Source of the DNA: Melioribacteraceae bacterium
Lineage (GTDB): Bacteria > Bacteroidota > Ignavibacteria > Ignavibacteriales > Melioribacteraceae
Direction of reading: 5' to 3'
Length of the DNA: 64,000 nt
Assembly (NCBI GenBank): GCA_019638015.1
Contig: JAHBUP010000001.1
Span: 1,644,424 to 1,708,423, forward strand
Part shown: piece after piece, positions 35,914 through 45,182 of the stretch
How positions within the stretch are numbered: position 1 is the first letter of the stretch
Layout: each line of letters starts with the position of its first letter
Notes under the pieces: generated by a model
Seen by the model: the letters and a program-made list of their open reading frames with translations, nothing else
What the model was told of the DNA's origin: nothing
The model's database searches: none
Translations under genes and position numbers: made by a program

Positions 35914-37482
35914 ATGAAAAAGAATAGAATTTTATGGGTTGATGATGAAATTGAAATGCTCCGTTCACATATCATCTTCTTGAATGAAAAAGGGTACGAA
36001 GTTGAAACTGTTACTAATGGTGCCGATGCTGTATCCGAAGTGCGAAATAAACAATTTGATTTAATCTTTCTTGATGAAATGATGGCTGGGATGGGGGGGC
36101 TCGAAACTCTATCTCAGATTAAAGAGATTAACGCTAATATTCCTGTTGTGATGGTTACAAAGAGTGAAGAAGAATCATTAATGAACGATGCAATCGGAAG
36201 TAAGATTAGAGATTATTTAATTAAACCTGTACTGCCTTCGCAAATATTAATGGTCTGCAAAAAAGTTTTGGAAAGCAAAAAAATATCGGGCGAATATGCA
36301 GCGAAGGATTATTTACATGATTTCAATGAAATTTCACAGCGATTACTGGGAAACCCCGATCATGAAGATTGGATAGATATTTATCTTAAACTCGTTAATT
36401 GGGATTTGGAATTAGATCGTCATCCAGAAATTGGATTAAAGCAAACCCTTTTCGAACAGAAAAAAGAGTGTAATCAAGAGTTCAGCAAGTTTGTTGAAAA
36501 AAAATATAAACATTGGATTGATGCTGAAGATGACAATTCTCCTATGCTTACTCCAAAAATTACGGAGAAATTTGTTCTGCCGTTACTTTCTCAGACCGAT
36601 GCGCCTGTATTTTACTTTGTAATCGATTGCTTAAGGTTAGATCAATGGTTGGTTATGGAAAAGCATTTGCGCGACCTTTTTACAATAAAAAAAGATTATT
36701 ATTATTCTATTCTTCCAACAGCAACACCATATTCAAGAAACGCTTTATTCGCGGGATTATTTCCATCAGAAATTGAGAAGCATTATCCCGATCTTTGGGA
36801 CAGCATGAAAGATGATGAGAATAGTATGAACAGGTATGAAAAAGAACTGCTCCAATTTTTATTGAACAGAAAAAAAATTACTCTTAGAAATGAGTTAAAG
36901 TATATAAAAATTATTGACCCTGAAGTGGGAAGAGGTTTTGAGCAGAATGTTTTATCACACAAAAAAACAAATTTTATGGCTGTCGTGGTAAATTTTCTTG
37001 ATATGATTGCCCATGGCAGATCAGATTCATCAATTCTCAAAGAGATTGCACCGGATGAATCGGCATACCGTTCATTAACTAACAGCTGGTTTCAGCATTC
37101 ATCATTATTAAATACATTTAAAGCAATAGCTACTATACCAAAAGCCAAAATTGTGGTTACAACAGATCATGGCAGTATAAGAGCGCTCCGTGGGTCCAAA
37201 GTATTGGGAGATAGAGAAGCTTCATCAAATTTACGTTTTAAGTTTGGGCGAAATCTTAAAGTAGAAGATAAACATGCTCTATTTATTAAAAAACCTTCAG
37301 AGTATAAACTACCAGACAGAGGTGTTTCGATAAGTTATATTATTGCTAAGGAAGATTACTATTTTGTTTATCCAACTGACTATCATAAATACCTGAGCTA
37401 TTATAAGGATAGTTTTCAGCATGGCGGAATCTCGATGGAAGAAATGATTTTACCCGTTGTCACAATGGAGAGCAAAGTTTAA
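35914..37482 (+). CDS. porX: PorX-type response regulator with PglZ effector domain
   Basis: A 522-residue protein with an N-terminal receiver domain (1-120) and a C-terminal PglZ domain of the alkaline phosphatase superfamily (about 200-520). The receiver has the acidic pair D10-D11, phospho-acceptor D54, T82 and K104. The PglZ part shows YFVIDCLRLDQW and VVTTDHGSIRA metal-site segments. In P. gingivalis, PorX with the kinase PorY controls T9SS genes, and its PglZ domain cleaves oligonucleotides. Here it lies seven bases after sprA, so regulator and translocon seem to share one transcript. A PorY kinase is not adjacent. Confidence 0.92.
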   Translation: MKKNRILWVDDEIEMLRSHIIFLNEKGYEVETVTNGADAVSEVRNKQFDLIFLDEMMAGMGGLETLSQIKEINANIPVVMVTKSEEESLMNDAIGSKIRDYLIKPVLPSQILMVCKKVLESKKISGEYAAKDYLHDFNEISQRLLGNPDHEDWIDIYLKLVNWDLELDRHPEIGLKQTLFEQKKECNQEFSKFVEKKYKHWIDAEDDNSPMLTPKITEKFVLPLLSQTDAPVFYFVIDCLRLDQWLVMEKHLRDLFTIKKDYYYSILPTATPYSRNALFAGLFPSEIEKHYPDLWDSMKDDENSMNRYEKELLQFLLNRKKITLRNELKYIKIIDPEVGRGFEQNVLSHKKTNFMAVVVNFLDMIAHGRSDSSILKEIAPDESAYRSLTNSWFQHSSLLNTFKAIATIPKAKIVVTTDHGSIRALRGSKVLGDREASSNLRFKFGRNLKVEDKHALFIKKPSEYKLPDRGVSISYIIAKEDYYFVYPTDYHKYLSYYKDSFQHGGISMEEMILPVVTMESKV

Positions 37483-37911
37483 TTGGAAATACCTTTTCAA
37501 AAAAAAATTAGTAGCGAAACTGAAACTTTAGAAATTGCCGAACAATTATCTAAAATTTTAGTATCCGGTGATGTTGTTGTAATTAATGGCAATCTTGGTG
37601 CGGGAAAAACATTTTTAATTAAAGCTATTTGTTCATCATGGGAAATTGAAGATGCCTCGAGCCCCACATTTTCCCTTATTCATGAATATGTCGGAAGTCG
37701 AAAGGTATTCCATTTGGATTTTTATAGAATCAAGAAAAGTGAGGAATTATACGATCTTGGAATTGAGGATTATTTTAATGATGAAAGTGCAGTTATATTT
37801 ATTGAGTGGGGAGAGTTATTCCCGGAGGTTTTACCAAATAAAAGAATTAATATTATTATAACCAAAGATGAACAAGAAGAAAGACAAATAAAGGTTTTTA
37901 ATAATGAATAG
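37483..37911 (+). CDS. tsaE: tRNA t6A-modification ATPase TsaE
   Basis: A 142-residue P-loop ATPase needed with TsaB and TsaD to place threonylcarbamoyl on A37 of ANN-reading tRNAs. Walker A is GNLGAGKT (36-43); the S-P-T-F segment, LDFYRI and FIEWGE are all family motifs. The start is TTG directly after the porX stop (TAATTG), with no in-frame ATG before Walker A. It overlaps tsaB by eight bases. Confidence 0.93.
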   Translation: MEIPFQKKISSETETLEIAEQLSKILVSGDVVVINGNLGAGKTFLIKAICSSWEIEDASSPTFSLIHEYVGSRKVFHLDFYRIKKSEELYDLGIEDYFNDESAVIFIEWGELFPEVLPNKRINIIITKDEQEERQIKVFNNE

Positions 37912-38551
37912 CTTATTCCCGATACTTGCTGTTGAAACCTCAGGTGATTTATGTAGCGTTGCGGTTCTAAAGGATTCAAGTTTAATATCAGAAAAAAATA
38001 TTAGTGAACCACAAGCTCATTCAAAACAATTAATACCGATGATTGGCGAGGTTCTAAGTGTTTCAAAAGTTGAGAAAAGTGAAATAAAAACTATTGCTAT
38101 TTCCATTGGCCCAGGTTCCTTTACAGGGCTGAGAATAGGGCTTGCTGCGGTAAAGGGAATTGCGTTTGGATTACAAATACCCATTATCCCAGTCCCAACA
38201 TTTGATGCTGTTGCACTGCAGATTTATGAAGAAAATAAATTTCTTCACAATTTTAAAATTGCTGTAAGCGCAAATAATGATGAATGCTACTATGCAGGGT
38301 ATTCTGTAGAAGGAGAATTCTTAAAACAAGTTGTCCCTCTTCAACTTTCACAAAAAAAAACTATTACTTCAAATCCACAAAATGTTTATAGCACCCAGTT
38401 AAAAGATACACACTTGTCCTACATTGAAGCACCCCGAGCATCAATGATTGCGAAGTGGGCTTATTTATTTGGGGAGGATTTGTTAACTTTAGACTACGAT
38501 AATCTAGAGCCTAATTATTTTAAAAATTTTATTGTAAGGGAAAAGAAATGA
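37904..38551 (+). CDS. tsaB: tRNA t6A-modification protein TsaB
   Basis: A 215-residue protein of the ASKHA fold that scaffolds TsaD and TsaE. It has ILAVETSGDLCSVAVL at the N-terminus, HSKQLIPMI and the GPGSFTGLRIGLA stretch in the first half. The C-terminal half is more divergent. It overlaps tsaE by eight bases and the DUF1573 gene by four (ATGA). TsaD is not in the window. Confidence 0.93.
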   Translation: MNSLFPILAVETSGDLCSVAVLKDSSLISEKNISEPQAHSKQLIPMIGEVLSVSKVEKSEIKTIAISIGPGSFTGLRIGLAAVKGIAFGLQIPIIPVPTFDAVALQIYEENKFLHNFKIAVSANNDECYYAGYSVEGEFLKQVVPLQLSQKKTITSNPQNVYSTQLKDTHLSYIEAPRASMIAKWAYLFGEDLLTLDYDNLEPNYFKNFIVREKK

Positions 38552-39270
38552 AAATAAAATTCCTTTTAATGACGCTTCTTTTAACCAATTTTATGAATGC
38601 TCAAAACTTACCCAAAATATTTTCTCCCAACCCAGATCATGATTTCGGTACCATATTAGAAGGGGCGATAGTATCTCACGATTTTGAAATTGTTAATAAT
38701 GGTAAAGCTGAGCTGGAAATTCAAAAAGTATCTGCCACTTGCGGATGCACTGCCGCTAATCCAGTTAAAAATAAATTGATGCCTGGAGAAAAAACTACAA
38801 TTAGAGTTGAATTTAACTCAAAATCACGCATGGGTCCACAAGATAAATATGTGTATGTTTTTTCTAATGATAAGGAGAACCCTAATCTTAGATTGAGTTT
38901 CAGTTGTGTGGTTGTGGATAAAATGACTCAAGCTCAGTTCAATAATAAAATACCTAAGCTGATAATTTCAAAATCAAGTCATGATTTTGGAAATGTTGAA
39001 GAGGGTAAAGTTGTATCTGTAAAAATTGATTTAAAGAATACTGGCAACGATCTATTAAAAATAGATAATGTTAAAACTACCTGTGGTTGTACAGCTGCAC
39101 TATTAAGTAATAAAACTATTAAACCTGGGGAGGCTGGAAATCTAAAAATTGATTTAGATACTGCAAATAGAGAAGGTAAGCTAACACGAACAGTTACCAT
39201 AATTTCAAATGATCCCGCACAGCCTTCACAATCAATAACGCTATTTGTAAATATTTTAAAGAGAAAATAA
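38548..39270 (+). CDS. Exported protein with two DUF1573 repeats
   Basis: A 240-residue protein with a signal peptide (about 1-18, ending NAQ) and two immunoglobulin-like DUF1573 units. Each unit has the same build: DFG near its start, then K-x-T/S-C-G-C-T (CGCT), then PG, then SND. The family is common in Bacteroidota and often found beside envelope genes; its function is not known. It overlaps tsaB by ATGA and precedes accD by two bases. Confidence 0.87.
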   Translation: MKIKFLLMTLLLTNFMNAQNLPKIFSPNPDHDFGTILEGAIVSHDFEIVNNGKAELEIQKVSATCGCTAANPVKNKLMPGEKTTIRVEFNSKSRMGPQDKYVYVFSNDKENPNLRLSFSCVVVDKMTQAQFNNKIPKLIISKSSHDFGNVEEGKVVSVKIDLKNTGNDLLKIDNVKTTCGCTAALLSNKTIKPGEAGNLKIDLDTANREGKLTRTVTIISNDPAQPSQSITLFVNILKRK

Positions 39271-39272
39271 TA

Positions 39273-40112
39273 ATGGGTTGGTTTAAGAGAAAAACAGATA
39301 AAATTTCTAAAGATTCTGTAAAAAATGACCTCCCGGATGGGCAATGGTCAAAGTGCACAGATTGCGGCGAAATTATTCACAATAAACAGCTTGAAGTAAA
39401 TTTATGGTGCTGTCCAAAGTGCTCATCACATTTCAGAATTGGTAGCGAGCAATATATCTCTATCTTATTCGATAAGGGCAGTTTTAAGGAATACGACAAA
39501 AAGATGAGGAGCGGTGATCCCCTAAATTTTGAGGATAATAAGAAGTACTCTGATAGAATTAACTCCACAATAAAAAAAAGTGGATTAAATGATGCGGTAA
39601 AAACCGGGATAGGAAAAATTAATGGTAAGAAAACTGTTTTAGCATGTATGGATTTCGCATTTATAGGTGGTAGTATGGGTTCTGTGGTTGGTGAAAAAAT
39701 TGCTAGAGCAATCGACCATGCTTACGATGAAAAAATCCCATTGATAATAATAAGCCAAAGTGGTGGCGCTAGGATGATGGAGGGTGCATACTCTTTAATG
39801 CAAATGGCCAAGACAAGCGCCAAACTTGCCCGTTTAGCAGAGGCAAAACTTCCTTTTATTTCTATATTAACAGATCCTACTACTGGTGGTGTTACTGCAA
39901 GTTTTTCAATGCTCGGAGATGTGATAATTGCAGAACCAAAAGCATTAATCGGTTTTGCAGGTCCTCGTGTAATAAAACAAACTATTGGAAGAGATTTACC
40001 TGAAGGTTTTCAACGTTCTGAATTTTTACTTGAAAATGGTTTTCTTGATGCTATAGTTACGAGGAAGGAGCTTAAAGAAAAAGTATTTAATCTTTTAAAT
40101 TATTTTAGTTAA
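39273..40112 (+). CDS. accD: Acetyl-CoA carboxylase carboxyltransferase subunit beta
   Basis: Supplies half of the carboxyltransferase that makes malonyl-CoA for fatty acids. The 279-residue protein has the four-cysteine zinc finger (C28, C31, C47, C50) and the crotonase-like domain with [29 protein letters not shown] and [11 protein letters not shown]. Partner accA is not in this window. It is the last gene of the long sprA-to-accD run and ends 12 bases from the convergent cysteine desulfurase gene. Confidence 0.96.
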   Translation: MGWFKRKTDKISKDSVKNDLPDGQWSKCTDCGEIIHNKQLEVNLWCCPKCSSHFRIGSEQYISILFDKGSFKEYDKKMRSGDPLNFEDNKKYSDRINSTIKKSGLNDAVKTGIGKINGKKTVLACMDFAFIGGSMGSVVGEKIARAIDHAYDEKIPLIIISQSGGARMMEGAYSLMQMAKTSAKLARLAEAKLPFISILTDPTTGGVTASFSMLGDVIIAEPKALIGFAGPRVIKQTIGRDLPEGFQRSEFLLENGFLDAIVTRKELKEKVFNLLNYFS

Positions 40113-40124
40113 GTGGGCTAAAAC

Positions 40125-41288
40125 CTATTTCTTAAACTTTTTTGCAAATCGAGCCAGCACTTCGAGGCAATAGCTAACTTCATCTAAAGTATTTTCTGGA
40201 CTGAATGAAAAACGGATTGTTCCTTCTGCCTCTTCTTTAGTATAACCACCGCTTAGAATAACGTGAGATGGTTTTAGTGTACCGGAACTACACGCTGCTC
40301 CATTCGAAACCGCAATTCCATTGATATCCAAATACATTAGCATCGCTTCAGAGTCATTTTTATAATAAAAGGGATTCAATGTGATTGATAAAATATGGGG
40401 CAACTGATTTGGTGAATTGTTAATTTTAATTCCATCCAAATCGATTGAATTGATCCCATTTATCAATGCCTCTCTAATTTTTTCAACCGTTTTATAATTC
40501 GATTCAATATTTATGCTGGTAATTTTAATTGATTCGGCAAATCCAACAATTGCGGCAACATTTTCGGTACCGCCTCTTCTGTTTCTCTCTTGACTTCCAC
40601 CATACAAGATTGGAATTATCGGCGTACCACTTTTTACATATGAGAATCCAATTCCTTTTGGACCATTTATTTTATGAGATGAGACAGATAGTGAATGAAC
40701 GTTTAACTTCTTTACATCGATACTTAATTTGCAGTATGATTGCACCGCATCTGTATGAAAATAAGTGTTCTCTGAAATCAGATAATTACCAATATCTTCT
40801 ATATTATTGATTGAACCCACTTCATTATTAACATGCATAATTGAAACTACGGAGGTTTTATCATCAATCCAATTATTAAGCTCTTCATAGTTAAGTGAAA
40901 AATCTTTATTTAATGAAGATCGAATTAATTCGAATCCTTCTTTCTCAAGTTCGACACATGAATCTAAAACACAATGATGTTCCGCTGTTGATGAAACTAT
41001 TTTATTTCTTCCAGTATCATTTTTATTTGCCGAAGCAATACCACGAACAGAAAAATTATTAGCTTCAGTTCCGCCACTTAAAAAATAAATTTCGGATGGG
41101 TGTGCATTTATTGAAGCCGCCGCAATTTCCCTCGCTTCCTCAATCGCAATTCTTCCTTTTCTCCCGAAGCTATGAATTGAGGAGGGGTTTCCATAATAGT
41201 GGGTAAGGTAGGGGATCATTTTTTCAACAACTTGTGGATGAATCTTAGTTGTTGCGGCATTATCAAAATATACCTTTTTCGAACTCAT
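40125..41288 (-). CDS. Cysteine desulfurase (NifS/IscS family)
   Basis: A 387-residue PLP enzyme that takes sulfur from cysteine for Fe-S clusters, thiolated tRNA or other cofactors. Visible features are FDNAATT at 8-14, the PLP-lysine K206 in SSHKINGPKG and the catalytic C333 in SNGAACSSGTL. The residues before the Cys are typical of the NifS/IscS branch rather than SufS. It follows birA by a one-base overlap (ATG starts at the last base of birA). IscU or other assembly genes are not in the window. Confidence 0.93.
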   Translation of the reverse strand: MSSKKVYFDNAATTKIHPQVVEKMIPYLTHYYGNPSSIHSFGRKGRIAIEEAREIAAASINAHPSEIYFLSGGTEANNFSVRGIASANKNDTGRNKIVSSTAEHHCVLDSCVELEKEGFELIRSSLNKDFSLNYEELNNWIDDKTSVVSIMHVNNEVGSINNIEDIGNYLISENTYFHTDAVQSYCKLSIDVKKLNVHSLSVSSHKINGPKGIGFSYVKSGTPIIPILYGGSQERNRRGGTENVAAIVGFAESIKITSINIESNYKTVEKIREALINGINSIDLDGIKINNSPNQLPHILSITLNPFYYKNDSEAMLMYLDINGIAVSNGAACSSGTLKPSHVILSGGYTKEEAEGTIRFSFSPENTLDEVSYCLEVLARFAKKFKK

Positions 41289-42055
41289 TATCTTAAACTA
41301 ACATCGCCAAAATGAATTAATTCTCTTTTATCACCAGTTTTTAGAATTATAAAGCCATCATCATTAATATCCTCAAATACACCAGTTCTAATTTTCTCAT
41401 CCTCCACAATCTTAATTTTTTCTCCAATCATCTTGCATCTATCTCGCCAGTCATCTAATATTTTTTTAGGATTTTTTGCTAGTGAATTAAATGAATTTTC
41501 AAAATTATTTAGAATGTCACATAATAGTCTCTCTCTACTAACATTATCATGAAATTCTTTTCGGACAGATGTTGGTGGTATTTCAAATTTTCCGGGGAAG
41601 TTGGGCTGATTAACATTTACACCTATGCCTACAACAATTTTTGAAATCTTATTCCCTTTTGAGGATGATTCGATCATGATTCCTGCAATTTTTTTTGAAT
41701 CTACTAAAACATCATTTGGCCACTTTAACGATACATCTAATTGATATAAATTTTCTAATGATTGAGCCACAGCTATAGCCGCAACAAAAGTGATTAGATT
41801 AATTTTCCTTTCAGGTAAATTATCTTTAATTAAAATTGAAAATGTTAAGTTAACTCCGCTCAAGCTTTCCCAAACTCGCTCTTTTCTACCTCTTCCCTTA
41901 GTTTGATACTCAGAAAGTAAAACTGTCCCGTGAATGTCAAAATCACTATTTGCAAGTAAAACTGAATTAGTTGAATCTACCTCTTCCGTATAAATAAAAT
42001 TCCTACCAATAAAATCAGTATCGAGCTTTATATCAAATTCTTCTATGTTAAACAT
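41288..42055 (-). CDS. birA: Biotin--[acetyl-CoA-carboxylase] ligase, monofunctional
   Basis: Activates biotin to biotinyl-AMP and attaches it to carrier lysines. At about 255 residues it lacks the N-terminal helix-turn-helix of E. coli BirA and is therefore unlikely to repress genes. It has STNSVLL, KGRGRKERVW (biotin and ATP loop), KWPNDVLVDSKKIAGIMIES and a short C-terminal SH3-like domain. I chose the ATG at 42055, preceded by TAGGAG; the GTG at 42061 overlaps that SD. Its likely substrate, the EAMKM carrier, is encoded at 50706-51017. Confidence 0.93.
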   Translation of the reverse strand: MFNIEEFDIKLDTDFIGRNFIYTEEVDSTNSVLLANSDFDIHGTVLLSEYQTKGRGRKERVWESLSGVNLTFSILIKDNLPERKINLITFVAAIAVAQSLENLYQLDVSLKWPNDVLVDSKKIAGIMIESSSKGNKISKIVVGIGVNVNQPNFPGKFEIPPTSVRKEFHDNVSRERLLCDILNNFENSFNSLAKNPKKILDDWRDRCKMIGEKIKIVEDEKIRTGVFEDINDDGFIILKTGDKRELIHFGDVSLR

Positions 42056-42208
42056 GAACACTCCTAAATATTGTCAAATATGTGCAAGATGCGACATAAT
42101 GCCTCATCTTATATCGGAATTGTCTCACAGCCTGTCAATTTTGCCAAAGCCCAAGTTGAATCAAAAATTCTTGTAAGTTCTTATAAATAAATGATTTATT
42201 GATTATTT

Positions 42209-42237
42209 TATTTTTGGCATTATCCTTGTTATAACAA
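42209..42237 (+). promoter_or_regulatory. Candidate promoter and operator of the hsp20-dnaK-hsp20 unit
   Basis: TATTTTTG (42209-42216) matches the Bacteroidota -7 element, but no -33 TTTG is well placed. An alternative reading is a sigma-54-like TGGCA-N6-TTGTT (42215-42230), with the expected 12-base spacing of GG and the second G. A perfect 12-base palindrome TTGTTATAACAA (42226-42237) overlaps it and could be an operator. No CIRCE element is present. The rest of the 202-base spacer (42062-42263) shows nothing else clear. Confidence 0.35.
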
Positions 42238-42263
42238 TAGCAAACATAAAAAAGGAGGATAAA

Positions 42264-42698
42264 ATGACACTTATTAAATTTGAACCCATTCGTGAATTTG
42301 AATCCTTACATAACAGATTACAAAGATACTTGGAAGATTTTCCAACATTAGGATTCAATACACAAGATTCATTTTCACCAAGAATTGATATCTCGGAGAC
42401 TAATGATAAATTATTGGTGACTGCCGAAATTCCAGGCGTTAAAAAAAATGATCTTAAAATTACCCTGCAAGATAATATTTTAACCATTCAGGGTGAAAAG
42501 AAAAAAGAAACTGAAAATAAAGACATCAACTATTATAGGGCTGAAAGAAATTTTGGAATGTTCGGAAGATCCTTCACATTACCTGTGGAAGTTGATTCAG
42601 AAAATGTATCAGCCAAATTTGAGGATGGAACTTTAGTGGTTGAGCTTTCAAAAATACTACCTAAAGCCAAAACAGAAAAAACAATAGAGCTGAAGTAA
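42264..42698 (+). CDS. Small heat-shock protein (Hsp20/alpha-crystallin)
   Basis: A 144-residue ATP-independent chaperone that holds unfolding proteins. The alpha-crystallin domain (about 38-142) contains PRIDISETNDKLLVTAEIPGVKKNDLKI, an FGMFGRSFTLP segment and the C-terminal Gly-x-Leu block (DGTLVVEL). A strong SD AAGGAGG stands seven bases before the ATG. It leads a unit with dnaK and a second hsp20. Confidence 0.95.
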   Translation: MTLIKFEPIREFESLHNRLQRYLEDFPTLGFNTQDSFSPRIDISETNDKLLVTAEIPGVKKNDLKITLQDNILTIQGEKKKETENKDINYYRAERNFGMFGRSFTLPVEVDSENVSAKFEDGTLVVELSKILPKAKTEKTIELK

Positions 42699-42740
42699 TA
42701 TCTTCAGCTCATTTTATAATTTAATTTAAGGAATTGAATA

Positions 42741-44669
42741 ATGGGAAAAATAATTGGAATTGATCTTGGAACAACAAATTCATGTGTTTCGGTTATGGAA
42801 GGGAATGAGCCGGTTGTAATTCCAAACTCGGAGGGTGGTAGAACTACTCCTTCAGTAGTAGCGTTTACGAAAACTGGTGAAAGATTAATTGGTCAGCCTG
42901 CGAAAAGACAAGCTGTTACAAATCCCAAAAACACAATTTTTTCCATTAAGAGATTTATGGGAAGAAGAAGAGATGAGGTAAACACCGAAACCACAGAAGT
43001 TCCTTATGAAGTTGTATCGGGCGACGGTGGATCAGCAAGAGTGAAGATAGCTGATAGATTATACTCGCCACCAGAAATAAGTGCAATGATTCTTCAGAAA
43101 ATGAAAAAAACGGCTGAAGATTATCTTGGACAGGAAGTAACAGAAGCTGTTATTACTGTTCCAGCATATTTTAATGATGCTCAAAGACAAGCAACAAAAG
43201 ATGCAGGAGAAATTGCCGGTTTACATGTGCGAAGAATCATTAATGAGCCTACAGCCGCCGCATTAGCTTATGGCTTGGATAAAAAGAATAAAGATCAAAT
43301 TGTTGCTGTATACGACTTAGGTGGTGGTACATTCGATGTGTCAGTTCTTCAATTAGGAGATGGCGTATTTGAAGTGAAATCAACTAACGGTGATACTCAT
43401 CTTGGTGGTGATGATTTTGATCAGAGGGTGATCGATTTTCTTGCCGATGAATTTCTTAAACAGGAAGGAATTGATCTACGAAAAGATCCGATGGCTTTAC
43501 AGAGATTAAAGGAAGCTGCTGAAAAAGCTAAGATTGAACTTTCATCATCGATGCAGACAGATGTAAACTTACCTTTTATAACTGCATCGCAAGATGGACC
43601 AAAGCACTTGAATCTTACTATTACTCGTTCGAAGTTCGAACAATTAATTGATGATTTGATTCAACGTACTGCCGGTCCTTGCGAGAATGCGATAAAAGAT
43701 GCTGGATTAAGCGCATCTCAAATTGATGAAGTAATTTTGGTTGGAGGCTCAACACGTGTTCCAAAAGTTCAAGAACTAGTTAAAAAATTATTTGGTAGAG
43801 AACCTCATAAAGGTGTAAATCCTGATGAAGTTGTAGCAATTGGAGCAGCTATTCAAGGTGGTGTTTTAGCCGGAGATGTAAAAGATGTTCTTTTACTGGA
43901 TGTTACTCCACTTTCATTGGGTATTGAAACACTTGGTGGTGTGATGACTGTACTGATACAAGCAAATACTACTATACCAACTACAAAGAGTGAAGTATTC
44001 TCAACTGCTGCAGATAGCCAACCTTCAGTAGAAATTCACATATTGCAGGGTGAGAGACCAATGGCTGCTGATAATAGAACTCTTGGAAGATTTCACCTTG
44101 ATGGAATTCCACCGGCACCACGAGGTGTTCCTCAAATTGAGGTTAAATTCGATATTGATGCCAATGGTATTCTACATGTTGCGGCAAAAGATAAAGCAAC
44201 TAGTAAAGAACAAAGTATTCGCATAACTTCATCAAGTGGATTATCCAAAGATGAAATAGATAAAATGAAAAATGTTGCAAAGGAACACGCTGCCGAAGAT
44301 AAATTGAAAAAAGAAGCGGTTGAGATTAGAAATCAAGCTGATAATCTGGTTTTTCAAACCAAAAAACAAATTGAGGAAATGAAGGACAAAATTACCAGCG
44401 AACAAAAGAGTAGACTTGAAGCTGAAATTGCCAAAATTGAGGATGCATTAAAGACAAATGATTCGAACCAAATTAAAGCGGCAACAGAAAGCCTCACAAA
44501 AGTTTGGCAAGAAATTTCACAGGTCTTGTATCAACAGCAAGGACCTCAAAATCCTCAAGGACAACCAGGTGCGAATGCGGGACCAACAGGACAGCAAAGT
44601 AACGATAAACAAGATGAAAAAAAGAAAGATAATGAAGTGCAGGACGCTTCATATGAAGTTGTAGATTAA
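42741..44669 (+). CDS. dnaK: Chaperone DnaK (Hsp70)
   Basis: A full-length 642-residue Hsp70. The ATPase domain opens with [13 protein letters not shown] and has the [35 protein letters not shown] and [13 protein letters not shown] blocks; the linker [13 protein letters not shown] leads to the substrate domain. The C-terminal lid ends in a Gln/Gly/Pro-rich tail and acidic [11 protein letters not shown]. Start preceded by AAGGAA. No dnaJ or grpE is next to it; instead two hsp20 genes flank it. Confidence 0.98.
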   Translation: MGKIIGIDLGTTNSCVSVMEGNEPVVIPNSEGGRTTPSVVAFTKTGERLIGQPAKRQAVTNPKNTIFSIKRFMGRRRDEVNTETTEVPYEVVSGDGGSARVKIADRLYSPPEISAMILQKMKKTAEDYLGQEVTEAVITVPAYFNDAQRQATKDAGEIAGLHVRRIINEPTAAALAYGLDKKNKDQIVAVYDLGGGTFDVSVLQLGDGVFEVKSTNGDTHLGGDDFDQRVIDFLADEFLKQEGIDLRKDPMALQRLKEAAEKAKIELSSSMQTDVNLPFITASQDGPKHLNLTITRSKFEQLIDDLIQRTAGPCENAIKDAGLSASQIDEVILVGGSTRVPKVQELVKKLFGREPHKGVNPDEVVAIGAAIQGGVLAGDVKDVLLLDVTPLSLGIETLGGVMTVLIQANTTIPTTKSEVFSTAADSQPSVEIHILQGERPMAADNRTLGRFHLDGIPPAPRGVPQIEVKFDIDANGILHVAAKDKATSKEQSIRITSSSGLSKDEIDKMKNVAKEHAAEDKLKKEAVEIRNQADNLVFQTKKQIEEMKDKITSEQKSRLEAEIAKIEDALKTNDSNQIKAATESLTKVWQEISQVLYQQQGPQNPQGQPGANAGPTGQQSNDKQDEKKKDNEVQDASYEVVD

Positions 44670-44685
44670 AATAATGGAGGAAAAT

Positions 44686-45078
44686 ATGTCAGAAAATAAA
44701 GAAGTAATGCAGGTAACACAAAAAAGATCATGGGAAGAAGCTCTTGAGAAAGAAGCTTGGCTTGCCCCCTTGGCAGATATTTATGAAACACAAGATGATT
44801 TTTTCCTTGTTTCTCAAATGCCGGGTGTTAATAAAGAAGATGTAAAAATTAAACTGGAAGATGGTCATCTTATTTTAATGGGTAGAATTGACTACAACTC
44901 AGCTTCCGATAGAAAATATGTTTTAAAAGAAACTGAGACCGGAAATTTTTATAGAAGATTTAAAATTTCTGAAAGTATTGATGATCAGAAAATTGACGCC
45001 AACATGGAGAATGGAATACTAAAAATTAGGCTTCCAAAACATGAAAGAGCTAAGCCTAAAACTATAACAATCAAATAA
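44686..45078 (+). CDS. Second small heat-shock protein (Hsp20)
   Basis: About 130 residues with an alpha-crystallin domain: PLADIYETQDDFFLVSQMPGV, then VKIKLEDGHLILMGRI, NFYRRFKISESID and the ENGILKIRLPK end. I chose the ATG at 44686 because GGAGG (44676-44680) stands five bases before it; the ATG at 44674 has no SD. It begins 16 bases after dnaK and is followed by a terminator. It differs clearly from the first Hsp20 of the unit and may form mixed oligomers with it. Confidence 0.93.
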   Translation: MSENKEVMQVTQKRSWEEALEKEAWLAPLADIYETQDDFFLVSQMPGVNKEDVKIKLEDGHLILMGRIDYNSASDRKYVLKETETGNFYRRFKISESIDDQKIDANMENGILKIRLPKHERAKPKTITIK

Positions 45079-45089
45079 AATCTTTTATT

Positions 45090-45117
45090 GGGTGAGCACA
45101 TGCTCACCCTTTTTTTT
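45090..45117 (+). terminator. Rho-independent terminator of the dnaK unit
   Basis: GGGTGAGC (45090-45097) pairs with GCTCACCC (45102-45109) around ACAT, followed by eight T's. It begins 11 bases after the second hsp20 stop. Confidence 0.95.
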
Positions 45118-45182
45118 GTTGCTAATATGAGCCAACCAGTGTTTAAAATTGCATCAAAGAATTGATGTTATTAAGTTTAAAT

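Noticed and set aside
42062..42263. CIRCE (HrcA) operator before the hsp20-dnaK unit
   Set aside because: Neither arm of the TTAGCACTC/GAGTGCTAA pair is present.
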